A stretch of DNA of 64,000 bases from Acidaminobacter sp. (GCF_030247605.1 NZ_JAOTSB010000015.1:1-64000), one strand, 5' to 3'; shown: positions 33,566 to 42,452, counted from the first letter of the stretch. The notes: generated by a model from the letters alone, not told the origin. Translations and numbers: made by a program.

Positions 33566-34438
33566 CTAGAACATTCCACCAAGGGAACGTAGAATTTCAT
33601 ACACAATAATTGCCATGTAGGTCATGAGAAAACACATGAGCATGATGAAGCTGAACACTCGAATTTTAGGTGGTATTTTCATCGCCTGTGCCTTCAGTCT
33701 TTGAAGTTCCAGTTGTTTCATATCATGAGCAAGCATTTGAAAATATACGCCACCTTCGTCACCTCTAAGAACACCAATTAATCCTCTTGTGATATCTGAT
33801 AGCATAGGTGAATTGATTCTTGCCTCAAATCTTGTCAAAGCAGCTTCATAACTGCTGGACCGCATATCCGCCGTTAAAACGTCCAGTTCATTTCCAAACT
33901 CCTCCCCAGCATTTTTCTTAAAGTTCTCAAGTATTCCAAGGACATCCCTGCTCGCTTTTAATTCTTGTGTAATCGTAGCCACAAATCTTGGCAGTTCGGA
34001 TTCAATTTTTTCTCTTTTGGCAGACAGTTTTTCATCTGCCTTTTTAATTTCTTTAAAGTAGATCATCACAGCAAGGAACATCAAAACAGGAGCAAGTAAC
34101 GGCAAAACCAGAAGGCATGGAATAACATTAATCGCCACAAGTAAAGCCTTAACAAGTGCGAACGCCATGAATTCTTCTGGGCTTTGGCTCATTCCTGCGG
34201 CTTTCAAAGTATTTTTCATCCTGCTTTTTTTGTATTCATCCATAGGAAGATGTTTGGCAATCTTCACCGACAAACTGCCAATCAAAACATCCAGATTTTT
34301 CGCCTTACCCTTATTCTGACTCACTGCAGAGATCATGGCTTTCCCCGTTGCAAGCCTTGGAAGCTTGAATACCTCAGCTAGTATGAAGAATAGACCCACG
34401 GCAAACAGAAGTCCAAATAACACAATCAATATCATCAT
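33566..34438 (-). CDS. TadC-like (GspF-family) pilus platform protein
   Basis: A 290-residue inner-membrane protein with membrane segments at about 3-22, 92-130 and 258-285. A GspF-type domain in the middle has ELPRFVATITQELKASRDVL and PMLSDITRGLIGVLRGDEGG. It pairs with the next gene upstream (TadB-like). Together they would form the platform that couples the CpaF ATPase to pilin assembly. GAGGTAGG precedes the ATG. Confidence 0.8.
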   Translation of the reverse strand: MMILIVLFGLLFAVGLFFILAEVFKLPRLATGKAMISAVSQNKGKAKNLDVLIGSLSVKIAKHLPMDEYKKSRMKNTLKAAGMSQSPEEFMAFALVKALLVAINVIPCLLVLPLLAPVLMFLAVMIYFKEIKKADEKLSAKREKIESELPRFVATITQELKASRDVLGILENFKKNAGEEFGNELDVLTADMRSSSYEAALTRFEARINSPMLSDITRGLIGVLRGDEGGVYFQMLAHDMKQLELQRLKAQAMKIPPKIRVFSFIMLMCFLMTYMAIIVYEILRSLGGMF

Positions 34439-34444
34439 TTCTGC

Positions 34445-35374
34445 CTACCTCCTATACTCAATGGGCTGTGTCAGCTTAATAACAAATGCTGCCGAAATGA
34501 AGATAGCAGCAAAACAGATGGCTAGAATAATCTGGCCAAGAGGTGTATGCATTAAAGCGTTATACCAGTCTTTGTTCAAAAAATATAATAGCGGTATGTT
34601 GCCAACCACTAAGAGCTGCATAGAGATAAATTCTTTTCTTGGTTCAAAAACCATGTTTTCTAGCTCACCATTTACCACTCGCATATCAGAAAGCTTTGAT
34701 ACAATGGGTGTCAGTGTGGTTTTTAGGTTTCTATCAATCTGGCATGCAATTAAAGCATCGCACCACTCACGAAACACAGCGTTTTCAAGCTGTACTTTCA
34801 TGTCCTCCAAACCTGCTGCAATGTCTGGGTTGATCATCTTAATGCGATAGACGAAACCTTTGAATACAGACAGAACTGGCGGATTCAGATAGTCGATGTT
34901 TTCTTCTACCGCAGTCACAATATCTTCATTTCTTAGGTACGCTGTCGTGATGATCGACAGAGCTGTTTCAAGTTCAGCTGCAATATCCCTTTTAAAATGG
35001 GTCTGTGTCAGCCTCACATACCAAAACGGTAGAAGCATAAAACCGATGCCAAGTACAGGCACTGAAAAGAAATTGCCAAGCACAATTGCAATGCCGCTTC
35101 CAATGGCAAAAAGAAATAGCGACACTGCGCAGATCATTGGAAACCATCCTTCTCGCCCAGTCAGCTTCAATATTGACTGCACTTCAATGACTTCTCGTCT
35201 AAAGTAAGACACTTTCTTTCGTTTGGTTATTTCATTTATTTCTTCTTTGATACTGCGCGGTTTGTTCAAAATGTTTTTAAAAACGCTATCTGTAAATTCC
35301 ATTGGTGATAACGATAAGAGTATAAAAAAGCCCGTTATCATTCCGATACAGGCTATTAGTAGTATTACATTCAT
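34445..35374 (-). CDS. TadB-like pilus platform protein
   Basis: A 309-residue protein of the same general layout as TadC: hydrophobic segments at about 3-22, 88-125 and 258-305 with a helical cytoplasmic part between. The fold is GspF-like, although the conservation is weak. It is 6 bases from tadC and 2 from the CpaF gene. The assignment as TadB rests on topology and position. Confidence 0.75.
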   Translation of the reverse strand: MNVILLIACIGMITGFFILLSLSPMEFTDSVFKNILNKPRSIKEEINEITKRKKVSYFRREVIEVQSILKLTGREGWFPMICAVSLFLFAIGSGIAIVLGNFFSVPVLGIGFMLLPFWYVRLTQTHFKRDIAAELETALSIITTAYLRNEDIVTAVEENIDYLNPPVLSVFKGFVYRIKMINPDIAAGLEDMKVQLENAVFREWCDALIACQIDRNLKTTLTPIVSKLSDMRVVNGELENMVFEPRKEFISMQLLVVGNIPLLYFLNKDWYNALMHTPLGQIILAICFAAIFISAAFVIKLTQPIEYRR

Positions 35375-35376
35375 CT

Positions 35377-36834
35377 CTAAGTCACTTCCCTTCGTTTCAT
35401 GCGATTGATCATTTCAATAGGCATTCCATTTTCAAGGAGTCGTTTTGAAAGGCTCTCAGATATAGTGCACTCCTGTTTATGTGTTCCCTCAATGATAAAT
35501 TTGCCTTGCTCATCCATTCGATTTTCAGTAATGATGTACTGAAACAGTGCACGATAACTCCTGGATCCATCCGGTAGAATTTCGCATTCCATGATCTCCA
35601 TCATCTTTCGTTGCTTGTTTTCAAGCTGTTTGCAAAAGACCACGATTGGATAGGCTTCTGTTACATATCCCATAAGCGTGTCATCTGACATATCCACCGC
35701 ACGTTTACAAAGGGATACCATCCTTCGGTAGGTTGCTTCACAAGAGTTGGCATGAATTGTTGTAAGTACCGCAATACCTGTTCGAGCGGCCTCCTGAGCC
35801 GCGTTTGCTTCAGCACCACGCATTTCACCAACTACTGCAATATCAGGGTTAAACCTAAGTGCCATATCAAGAAGCATGATTTGGTCGACTCTTTGTTTTT
35901 CATTCTCACTGTCACGAGTGATGGTATGAATCACTGAATTGACGACCTTCCCCTCATCATGACGGATCAAATCAAGCTCACGGGATCCATTTTCAATGGT
36001 GTAGATTCTCTTATTGTTTGGGATGGTTGTCAGTAGCCATCCAAGGACCGTTGTTTTACCAGAGCTTGTTGCTCCTGCTACGCAAACAGAAATGCCGTAG
36101 CGGATGAGGTTGGACAGGAAGTCGAGCATCTCTTCCGTTGCTGTACCACTCCTGACAAAATCCTCTTTCTTCATACTTTGAGGATTAACAATTCGGATAG
36201 ATGCTGCAATGCCAACGTCTTCATCCACAAGTGGCGTTTTAAGGACAGCAATTCGGATATTCTTTGAAAGATGTCCAAGGACTGCAGGGCTTGCGTTATC
36301 AAGGACCATCCCAGAGACGTGAAGCATTCTTCTAATGACATTGATGGCATGTTCAGGCGAATCGAAGTGTTCCTTTAATTTTTCATTTCGCCCATCAGAG
36401 TATTGCACTTCGATATCCTTCCATGAGTTGATATCTATCTCTTCAATGCCTTTCCCAAAGATGTATTTTGTCAGAAAACCATACTCAGCCATCTCGGTAT
36501 ATAGGACATCCACCAGTTCCTGTCCATCCATGCCCTTAACTGCAATTCTTTCATTCATGACATAATTGCTGATGTAGCGTTTCATCTGCGCTTTGGCATC
36601 TTCCAATCCCTGATCAGTAATCAAAACCGAATAATTACTTGAGATGAATTCTTGCACTTCTTTGAGCACCGTTTGAAAATCTTTTTTCTCTGACTCTGGG
36701 GCAAAAAATAAGGAGTGGGTACGATTTTCAGTACCCAGCTCCTTGTTTTTCTTATGTTTACTCGAGGTGTTCATCAGTTCTTCCATTCGTTTTTCCATTG
36801 GTTCAATGCCTAATACCTCTTGATTATCTAACAT
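35377..36834 (-). CDS. CpaF/TadA-type secretion ATPase
   Basis: A 485-residue ATPase of the type II/IV secretion superfamily that powers Tad/Flp pilus assembly. Walker A is GATSSGKT (254-261). DIAVVGEMRGAEA holds the Walker B region, and the Asp and His boxes (IENGSRELDL, TTIHANSCEATYRRM) are intact. It overlaps tadZ by seven bases. In an ICE it is a second secretion ATPase beside VirB4 and VirD4. Confidence 0.92.
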   Translation of the reverse strand: MLDNQEVLGIEPMEKRMEELMNTSSKHKKNKELGTENRTHSLFFAPESEKKDFQTVLKEVQEFISSNYSVLITDQGLEDAKAQMKRYISNYVMNERIAVKGMDGQELVDVLYTEMAEYGFLTKYIFGKGIEEIDINSWKDIEVQYSDGRNEKLKEHFDSPEHAINVIRRMLHVSGMVLDNASPAVLGHLSKNIRIAVLKTPLVDEDVGIAASIRIVNPQSMKKEDFVRSGTATEEMLDFLSNLIRYGISVCVAGATSSGKTTVLGWLLTTIPNNKRIYTIENGSRELDLIRHDEGKVVNSVIHTITRDSENEKQRVDQIMLLDMALRFNPDIAVVGEMRGAEANAAQEAARTGIAVLTTIHANSCEATYRRMVSLCKRAVDMSDDTLMGYVTEAYPIVVFCKQLENKQRKMMEIMECEILPDGSRSYRALFQYIITENRMDEQGKFIIEGTHKQECTISESLSKRLLENGMPIEMINRMKRREVT

Positions 36835-37640
36835 CCGAACACCTCCTTTGCAATTTTTTCAATTTCTTTTCTGAACTCCCTGCTGTTTTTAAGTGTCAGG
36901 TCAGCAAGTAAATTTCCTGAGAGCGTCTGCTCTTCAACTTCTTCAGAATTTGGCAGTTTAAATGAAACAGTCCCAAGCGCCCCGGCCATATGCTCTATAC
37001 CGTGATTGGATTTGACATTGGAAGCGACTTTGTACTGTTTGTCCATATCCCAGTTGCTATTTTGCAAGAGTGACAGCTGACTGGAGAGATAACTTATAGA
37101 TTTTAAATCACAATTGGCAAGCCTGAGGACGCTATCACATTCAAGAAGCGAAACAGCTGATAAAATGTCATTGGCAATATAGCTGCTGCAGTCAATGATG
37201 ACAAACGGCGCAATTCTTCTTAGCGATTCAATGAATTCCAACGCTTGTACTTTTGAATACGAAGCATAGGTATACTCATTTTCGCCTTTCAGCATGCCAA
37301 TCATCGTTAGATACGCCATCTTCTTGTGGGTGATCATGTTGTATTTCACCAACGGTTCGGTCACATGTGTTGCAGATAGAATACTTCCAAGGGATTTTTC
37401 ACATTCCAAATCTGATGGCGGACAAATACAAGGTAGCATCGGTGCAGTCATATCACAGAGCACTAAAATGACATTTTTCTTTTTATCCGCAAGATACTTA
37501 GCTAGTTTAACTGCTGTTGTTGTTTTCCCTGATCCAGGACTCCCCCAAACAGCAAGAACGCCGCCATGGAGGATCTCTTCTTTTACCGATTCTTCTTTGG
37601 CATCACGGGAGAAGATTGAATTCTTTTTAAAGTTAATCAT
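36828..37640 (-). CDS. TadZ/CpaE-like P-loop ATPase
   Basis: A 270-residue ParA/MinD-type ATPase. The P-loop is WGSPGSGKTTT (32-42) and the variant DCSSYIAND is probably the Walker B. TadZ/CpaE proteins place the Tad pilus at the cell pole. I choose ATG at 37640, which follows GGTGGAG; an upstream ATG at 37658 lacks a good site. It lies between CpaB and CpaF, as in Tad loci. Confidence 0.8.
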   Translation of the reverse strand: MINFKKNSIFSRDAKEESVKEEILHGGVLAVWGSPGSGKTTTAVKLAKYLADKKKNVILVLCDMTAPMLPCICPPSDLECEKSLGSILSATHVTEPLVKYNMITHKKMAYLTMIGMLKGENEYTYASYSKVQALEFIESLRRIAPFVIIDCSSYIANDILSAVSLLECDSVLRLANCDLKSISYLSSQLSLLQNSNWDMDKQYKVASNVKSNHGIEHMAGALGTVSFKLPNSEEVEEQTLSGNLLADLTLKNSREFRKEIEKIAKEVFGC

Positions 37641-37641
37641 T

Positions 37642-38442
37642 TTACTCCACCTCACCAACCTGATTTAAAACTTCAGATTCATTTTTCTCAGATTTATCAG
37701 CTGTTGTGCTCTTTGGATATGCATCTGAAAGAACCTTTGATTGTATATCAAGGAACTTCTTCGCATTTAACGGTTCACCACGATATACAAGTGATAGATG
37801 GGTCTTTCCATCAGACTCAAGACTTGCTAGTATATTACCCTGTTCTGGAGTTACAAGCAGTGTAACGGTTGAAGGCAATTCCCTTTCGTCCTCATTCGTC
37901 TTCTTCTCTCCTGTATTGGCATCGTAACCGCTTGAAGCAGTCACCGATACGACTTCTACATATTTAAGCTCTGGTGGAATAACAGTCGCCCCAAGTTTTT
38001 TATAATCAGGCGCAATAACTGATACAATATCACCACTTTGAAGCTTACCTGAAAGACCATTTGCAAAGCTTTTAATGGTAATGGACATGGCTTGTTTACT
38101 GCCATCCAGATTATACAAATAAGCATTTTCAGCAGCCGGTGATTTTGAAACTTTTACATTCAAGATATAATCGCCAATGGATAAATCAGCAAGTGCATAG
38201 CTTCCAACTACTGTTTCTTTTGATCGCATGACATCTGTTGGGAGATTGTACCCACCGACTTCAACGTTCTGAACCATATCCTTAGTAATTTGTTCCCCTG
38301 CCTTGATTTCTTTTATTACACGGACAATATCCGTCTTTTGACTGATGCCTTTATTGAATAACGGCGTTATGCCAAAGCAAATGAGGAGTGAAAGCACAAT
38401 GCAAAACACCCCAACAACCATTCTGTTTTTAAATAGATTCAT
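37642..38442 (-). CDS. CpaB-like SAF-domain pilus assembly protein
   Basis: A 266-residue protein with an N-terminal membrane segment (about residues 7-28) and a SAF domain (IKAGEQITKDMVQNVEVGGY), followed by an RcpC/CpaB-type region (GDIVSVIAPDYKKL). CpaB proteins stabilise the Tad/Flp secretion channel outside the membrane. GGAGGTACGT precedes the ATG. The C-terminus is rich in Lys/Glu/Ser. Confidence 0.82.
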   Translation of the reverse strand: MNLFKNRMVVGVFCIVLSLLICFGITPLFNKGISQKTDIVRVIKEIKAGEQITKDMVQNVEVGGYNLPTDVMRSKETVVGSYALADLSIGDYILNVKVSKSPAAENAYLYNLDGSKQAMSITIKSFANGLSGKLQSGDIVSVIAPDYKKLGATVIPPELKYVEVVSVTASSGYDANTGEKKTNEDERELPSTVTLLVTPEQGNILASLESDGKTHLSLVYRGEPLNAKKFLDIQSKVLSDAYPKSTTADKSEKNESEVLNQVGEVE

Positions 38443-38481
38443 ACGTACCTCCGATTTTTATGGATTCTTTTCTTTAGATTA

Positions 38482-38694
38482 TTACCGCATCACCATTTCC
38501 TGACCTGTGATCAGCTTTAATTCGCCAGTCTCAATCAGTTCGTTAACTTCATTCTCTGTATAGATGAGCACCTCTGCATTCTCATCATTTTCAGGAGCAA
38601 GTACCATAGATCCTGACCACTTGCCTGCATACGCATAGGTTTCATGGTTATAGCTCGTTTCAAATCTTTGTCCTTTTACAAACACTTTCACCAT
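38482..38694 (-). CDS. Small uncharacterised protein
   Basis: A protein of about 70 residues (MVKVFVKGQRFETSYNHETY at the start) rich in beta-type residues and with an acidic middle. The ATG at 38694 directly follows AAGGAG; a GTG nine bases further (38685) is better spaced and may be the true start. It ends GQEMVMR, a partial match to the Met-rich tails. It lies between the prepilin peptidase and CpaB. No family is recognised. Confidence 0.5.
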   Translation of the reverse strand: MVKVFVKGQRFETSYNHETYAYAGKWSGSMVLAPENDENAEVLIYTENEVNELIETGELKLITGQEMVMR

Positions 38695-38699
38695 CTCCT

Positions 38700-39122
38700 T
38701 TATAAGAAATAGACACATACATAGCCAAGAGCGAGAAAAGGCGCTAGCGGATATGCCCTGCGCCCATACTCCTTGCTCGAGATTCTATAAATCAGTTTTA
38801 CTGTTCCGTGAAAAATGATCACTAGACTCAGTCCAATGGCCATACCAATCAATGCTTTCCAAAAGCCAATAACAAGACTGACTACAGCTACAAGCTTAAT
38901 ATCTCCACCACCAATCCCTGATGGACTCACCATAGCTGCAAAGAGTAATGGGAGTGCTGCCATTATGCCAAATAGATGAACAATCTTAAAATCTAGTATT
39001 GATATCAGTGCAACCAACGACCAAATGGCCGTTGGTATTTCTCTTTTCTTGATATCTGTATAGACTGCACATCCCATCAAGCAGAAAAACAGCACCGCTT
39101 GAACGATGCTGCTACCCGGCAT
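38700..39122 (-). CDS. Prepilin peptidase (TadV/CpaA-type, A24 family)
   Basis: A membrane protein of about 140 residues with five or six hydrophobic segments. The two catalytic Asp motifs are seen: CAVYTDIKKREIP and SPSGIGGGDIKLVAVV (GxGD). It would cleave the class III leader of the Flp-type pilins in the locus. I choose the ATG at 39122, which overlaps the pilin-like gene end; the upstream frame lacks membrane logic. Confidence 0.85.
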   Translation of the reverse strand: MPGSSIVQAVLFFCLMGCAVYTDIKKREIPTAIWSLVALISILDFKIVHLFGIMAALPLLFAAMVSPSGIGGGDIKLVAVVSLVIGFWKALIGMAIGLSLVIIFHGTVKLIYRISSKEYGRRAYPLAPFLALGYVCVYFL

Positions 39123-39342
39123 AGTTGAACATATTCCTGATTCTTTGCTCAAGGGTGGGCATAACCACATCACCAAACAAAGCATAAAGCCCTGCAAGAA
39201 GTAGAGCGCCAAGTACTACTGCAATCAGAATTTTGACCGCTGTATCGATGTAGCCTTCACCTTGGTTGTTGCTGATTGCAGCTTTTGTTAAAACTACTTT
39301 TGACATTATTTCATTGCTTACTTTTCTCATGATTCTCTTCAT
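39112..39342 (-). CDS. Flp-type pilin-like protein, copy 2 (DUF6133-like)
   Basis: A 76-residue protein with a basic leader, then NNQGEGYIDTAVKILIAVVL and a long hydrophobic helix. It closely matches the protein at 39767-40006 in about 45 residues of its C-terminal half (VVMPTL then QRIR and MFNYAG). Cleavage after QG would put Asp at +5, like the Glu5 of type IV pilins. I select the ATG at 39342 (MKRIMRK). It overlaps the prepilin peptidase gene by eleven bases. Confidence 0.72.
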   Translation of the reverse strand: MKRIMRKVSNEIMSKVVLTKAAISNNQGEGYIDTAVKILIAVVLGALLLAGLYALFGDVVMPTLEQRIRNMFNYAG

Positions 39343-39371
39343 ATGATTTAACCTCATCTTTCATTTTTTAT

Positions 39372-39749
39372 TTACATCGTCATCTCTTGCGATGGATCAC
39401 TTTGTTCAGGTACTTCCTGCTTTTGCTCATTCTTTTGTTCCTGTGCATGCCCCTGAGTCAATGCTTGTTCATAGGCATTTAGAACGGCTTGATCAAACTC
39501 TTTTCTAGACTCGGTGGTACAAGGAAAGCAGATGTCTTTGTATTCTCCATTACCTGCTTTGTAGCTTGGCATAGATACAAATAATCCTTTTGACCCTTCC
39601 ATGAGTTTGATACCTCTGATAGCGAAAGCATTATTGATGTTAACGGTTGCAGTTGCTCTTAAGGTCCCTTCTGGTCTGATGCTTTGGATTTTCACATCAT
39701 AGTGAAGGCCTGATTCTTCTTTTTTCTGCTTGCTTGTTGTTTTTCCCAT
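39372..39749 (-). CDS. SpoVG-domain protein with Met-rich tail
   Basis: A 125-residue protein. The SpoVG fold is evident from VKIQSIRPEGTLRATATVNI, then FAIRGIKLMEGSKGLFVSMP and AGNGEYKDICFP. SpoVG proteins bind nucleic acid and act in sporulation and gene control. The C-terminus is Gln/Glu-rich and ends SQEMTM, one of the shared tails. The gene lies between the two pilin paralogues and has AGAGGAG before the ATG. Confidence 0.8.
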   Translation of the reverse strand: MGKTTSKQKKEESGLHYDVKIQSIRPEGTLRATATVNINNAFAIRGIKLMEGSKGLFVSMPSYKAGNGEYKDICFPCTTESRKEFDQAVLNAYEQALTQGHAQEQKNEQKQEVPEQSDPSQEMTM

Positions 39750-39766
39750 GATTTATCGCTCCTCTC

Positions 39767-40006
39767 TTAATGTGGGCTACCACCATAATTGAACATGTCT
39801 CTAATTCTTTGAGTCAGTGTCGGCATGACCACATCGCCAAACAAAGCGTAGAGCCCTGCAAGGAGAAGTGCGCCAAGGACCACTGCAATCAAAATTTTTA
39901 CTGCCGTATCGATATAGCCTTCCCCTCTGTTATTTCTCATGGCTGTCTGTGCCTTGATAAACTGTTTTAAAGCAAACTCATTTGATTTCTTTAGTAATCT
40001 CTTCAT
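39767..40006 (-). CDS. Flp-type pilin-like protein, copy 1 (DUF6133-like)
   Basis: A 79-residue protein with leader MKRLLKKSNEFALKQFIKAQ, the motif MRNNRGEGYIDTAVKI and a hydrophobic helix, followed by VVMPTLTQRIRDMFNYG. A class III type prepilin cleavage is likely after RG, leaving EGYID. The paralogue at 39112-39342 is nearly the same over the mature part. GGAGGATT precedes the ATG. These may be the main pilins of the Tad-like apparatus. Confidence 0.75.
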   Translation of the reverse strand: MKRLLKKSNEFALKQFIKAQTAMRNNRGEGYIDTAVKILIAVVLGALLLAGLYALFGDVVMPTLTQRIRDMFNYGGSPH

Positions 40007-40030
40007 TGATAATCCTCCGTAATTTTAGTT

Positions 40031-40588
40031 TTACATACTAAGTGTCATGCCCTGTTCGCGTGACTGATCAGCAAATTCAATTGCTTTGAATCCGAATTGG
40101 TCCACATAGTGAAATTCACTGCTGCTATCATCGTAAAGCTCCACCACATCAGAAATTGAAAGAGAATGTCCTTTAAAATCTGATGGATGGTCCATGTTGA
40201 ACTTTGTATAGATAGACTCAAGATTATTGGTGTCTAGTCCTCCATCAAAGACTACATCGTAATTATCTTTACTCGGTTCTCCTGATACCTTCAGTACTTC
40301 ATCATAGGCTCTGAACCTCAGTTCGAGATTTGAGTCTGACTTCAACTGCCAGATTCGAACGTTTTTAAGGGGACTGCTATGCTCTAATGAGTCACCTAAC
40401 TGTTCACCTTTAGAAAGCCTTTCGAAAACGCCGTCAGTCCAATTTGTATTGAACTTTTTATCTGCAAGCCACTCTTCGAATTCTTTACTTTGAAAAATTG
40501 TGTCTACTGTCGCTCTATCTTCTTTGACATAGCCTGCAGGATTCCCATAATAGATTAGCAGTCCATTTTTCATTTCAATACCGCCCAT
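40031..40588 (-). CDS. YodL-like protein with Met-rich tail
   Basis: A 185-residue protein. The C-terminal domain (GHSLSISDVVELYDDSSSEF, then HYVDQFGFKAIEF) is the YodL-type domain of ICE and phage polyvalent proteins. The N-terminal part is acidic and has no recognised domain. It ends QSREQGMTLSM, one of the shared tails. GGGAGGTGATG precedes the ATG. YodL-domain proteins are linked to antirestriction-type roles by association only. Confidence 0.72.
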   Translation of the reverse strand: MGGIEMKNGLLIYYGNPAGYVKEDRATVDTIFQSKEFEEWLADKKFNTNWTDGVFERLSKGEQLGDSLEHSSPLKNVRIWQLKSDSNLELRFRAYDEVLKVSGEPSKDNYDVVFDGGLDTNNLESIYTKFNMDHPSDFKGHSLSISDVVELYDDSSSEFHYVDQFGFKAIEFADQSREQGMTLSM

Positions 40589-40650
40589 TTACATCACCTC
40601 CCATTGCCCCATGCCCACCCCTATAAACTGTTTTAAGATTTTGGTTACTT

Positions 40651-41148
40651 CTACTTCCCATAAATGATTCTTTCAGTCATCAGACACTCATTGAGGCAAG
40701 ATAAGCAAACCCCAATGTCATTAAGTAGCCTAAGCATGTCTTCAGGCACATCGGTGAGATCATGTTTGTATTCAGCCTCCATGACCATTACTTCACCACT
40801 CGCCTCCGTTGTGAAAGCACAAAGCTTAGCGTCTTTTGGAATGCCTGCTTCTTCAAGAATAAAATCTGGCAGTTTGATTGCGACTGCATCTTCTGTTTCA
40901 GCTGGATCGCAGTCCTCACAGCAAATGCCTGTTGCACCAACGAGAGCGTTGTACAATTCTTTGAGTATTTCTTCAAGTCCCTCAATGGTTTCTAATACAT
41001 CCATCACTGTCATTTCAGATTTGGTAAGCACTACACCACTTTTGATAATGGTTGCTTCGAGCATTCCAACATCACCAATTTTTCTTTCTGCTGATTCTGT
41101 AATGGGAAGGCACAGAAAACCTTTGACCTTTTGCTCTGATTTTTTCAT
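40651..41148 (-). CDS. Uncharacterised Cys-containing protein
   Basis: A 165-residue protein that I do not recognise. It has a CCEDCD cluster (about residues 76-81), an AbrB/MazE-like phrase IKLPDFILEEAGIPKDAKL, and a second Cys pair CLSCLNEC near the end. The ATG overlaps the methylase stop codon by four bases, so it is coupled to the methylase gene. A metal-binding role is possible. Its function is unknown. Confidence 0.6.
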   Translation of the reverse strand: MKKSEQKVKGFLCLPITESAERKIGDVGMLEATIIKSGVVLTKSEMTVMDVLETIEGLEEILKELYNALVGATGICCEDCDPAETEDAVAIKLPDFILEEAGIPKDAKLCAFTTEASGEVMVMEAEYKHDLTDVPEDMLRLLNDIGVCLSCLNECLMTERIIYGK

Positions 41149-41993
41149 AAGCTGATTTCCTCCTTGTTTAGTTCGTTATTGATATCAAATAAATTCATTT
41201 GTCCCGAGCCATCTCGCTCACGTTCGTGCATGTCATAATTAGCAATGAGTATCTCTGGGAACTGAGCGCCGTTATCATATCGTTGCTTGATGTTATTGAT
41301 TCGGTTGTAACTTTCGATCATAATGCCAGGGGCATCATACAGTTCTCTGATATACTCGCAGTCGTTGTAAGAGAGAAGAAATTTCCCTTCGATGCCAAGC
41401 AGTGTATCTCTGAGTCTGATGTGATCTTCCTTTTGAAAACCACCTTCACCGACATTCTTGTAGTATTTTTCGGTGTCGAAGTACGGTGGATCCAAATAAA
41501 AAAAGCTGACAGGGCGATCATATTGCCTTATCAACTTTTCAAAATCTTTATTTTCGATGACGACTTTAGCAAGTCTTCGGTGAGCTTGCTCTATGATAGG
41601 AAAATTGCTTCTGATATCATGTGGCTGGCTACCGAAACTTGTAAGCCCCGATGCATAGCTGTATCTGATTAGTTGATAAAAACACGCTGCACGTTTGATA
41701 TCATTTTCAACATACGCCTTATCAAGCACTGCTTTGACTTCATCAAAATCCTCTCTGGAATTTAAAACATACTTCAGCTCATTTTGAAGTTCTTCATATT
41801 GATCCCTGACACATCGGTATAAATTGACAAGCAAACTATTGAAGTCATTGTAGACTTCAAAATCATTGCCCGGTGGTTTATGAAATAGAACCCAGCCACC
41901 ACCTCCGAATACTTCAATATACCTTTCATAATAAAGCGGAAAGAGTGAAACAATCAGTTCCCTCATGGATTTCTTTCCGCCTATCCAACTCAT
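41145..41993 (-). CDS. Dam/DpnM-type adenine-N6 DNA methyltransferase
   Basis: A 282-residue D12-class methyltransferase. The SAM motif is IEVFGGGGWVLFHK with NDFNSLLVNLYRCV, and the catalytic motif is FYLDPPYF (DPPY). The layout matches Dam/M.DpnII enzymes that methylate GATC-type sites. There is no restriction endonuclease gene beside it, so it may protect the ICE DNA on entry into a new host. The start has a weak site (GGATGAT). Confidence 0.88.
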   Translation of the reverse strand: MSWIGGKKSMRELIVSLFPLYYERYIEVFGGGGWVLFHKPPGNDFEVYNDFNSLLVNLYRCVRDQYEELQNELKYVLNSREDFDEVKAVLDKAYVENDIKRAACFYQLIRYSYASGLTSFGSQPHDIRSNFPIIEQAHRRLAKVVIENKDFEKLIRQYDRPVSFFYLDPPYFDTEKYYKNVGEGGFQKEDHIRLRDTLLGIEGKFLLSYNDCEYIRELYDAPGIMIESYNRINNIKQRYDNGAQFPEILIANYDMHERERDGSGQMNLFDINNELNKEEISL

Positions 41994-42008
41994 AAAACTA
42001 TTAATACA

Positions 42009-42365
42009 TCATCCCTCCTTCACACACACAAACCAGATTTGAAGCTGTTCACCGCTACTTGAATCTGGATAGAGGGATAGGGCATTTACGAGTCCATTTT
42101 TAGCTTCTGCAATTTTTTCAATCCGGCTACTCAGCTGACGGATGCTTCCAAGAACCTCATGTTTATTAGCGCCATAATAATAACCGCCATCGTCACTGCA
42201 GATGGGATGCCCTTCACACCTGAGTGCATTGACTATGTCACGAACCTTCCTTCCACTCATCTGAAACCGAAGTTCCAACCCCTTGCTTTGCACAGCCCTC
42301 CCTGCACCTGTGTGATTTCTTTTTAAGTGACTTAAAAATCTCTCATTTAGATTTACATGTTCCAC
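42009..42365 (-). CDS. Uncharacterised ICE protein
   Basis: A protein of about 118 residues with a winged-helix-like block (SHLKRNHTGAGRAVQSKGLE, then RFQMSGRKVRDIVNALRCEG and SDDGGYYYGANKHEVLGSIR). This looks like the short HTH proteins found beside replication or transfer genes. I choose the GTG at 42365, which follows AAAGGAGG; the longer frame to 42404 is possible. Sequence family not recognised with certainty. Confidence 0.6.
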   Translation of the reverse strand: MEHVNLNERFLSHLKRNHTGAGRAVQSKGLELRFQMSGRKVRDIVNALRCEGHPICSDDGGYYYGANKHEVLGSIRQLSSRIEKIAEAKNGLVNALSLYPDSSSGEQLQIWFVCVKEG

Positions 42366-42403
42366 CTCCTCGCCTCCTTTTCTGGTGGGATAGTTTCTAG
42401 ACA

Positions 42404-42452
42404 TAAAAAAAGGCCGCTTGATTCACTGCATATTGCAGTCACTCAAGCGGCC
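42404..42452 (-). terminator. Rho-independent terminator
   Basis: GGCCGCTTGA (42412-42421) and TCAAGCGGCC (42443-42452), with an inner stem ACTGCA/TGCAGT, and seven T on the minus strand after it. It ends the DUF4314 transcript. Confidence 0.85.
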
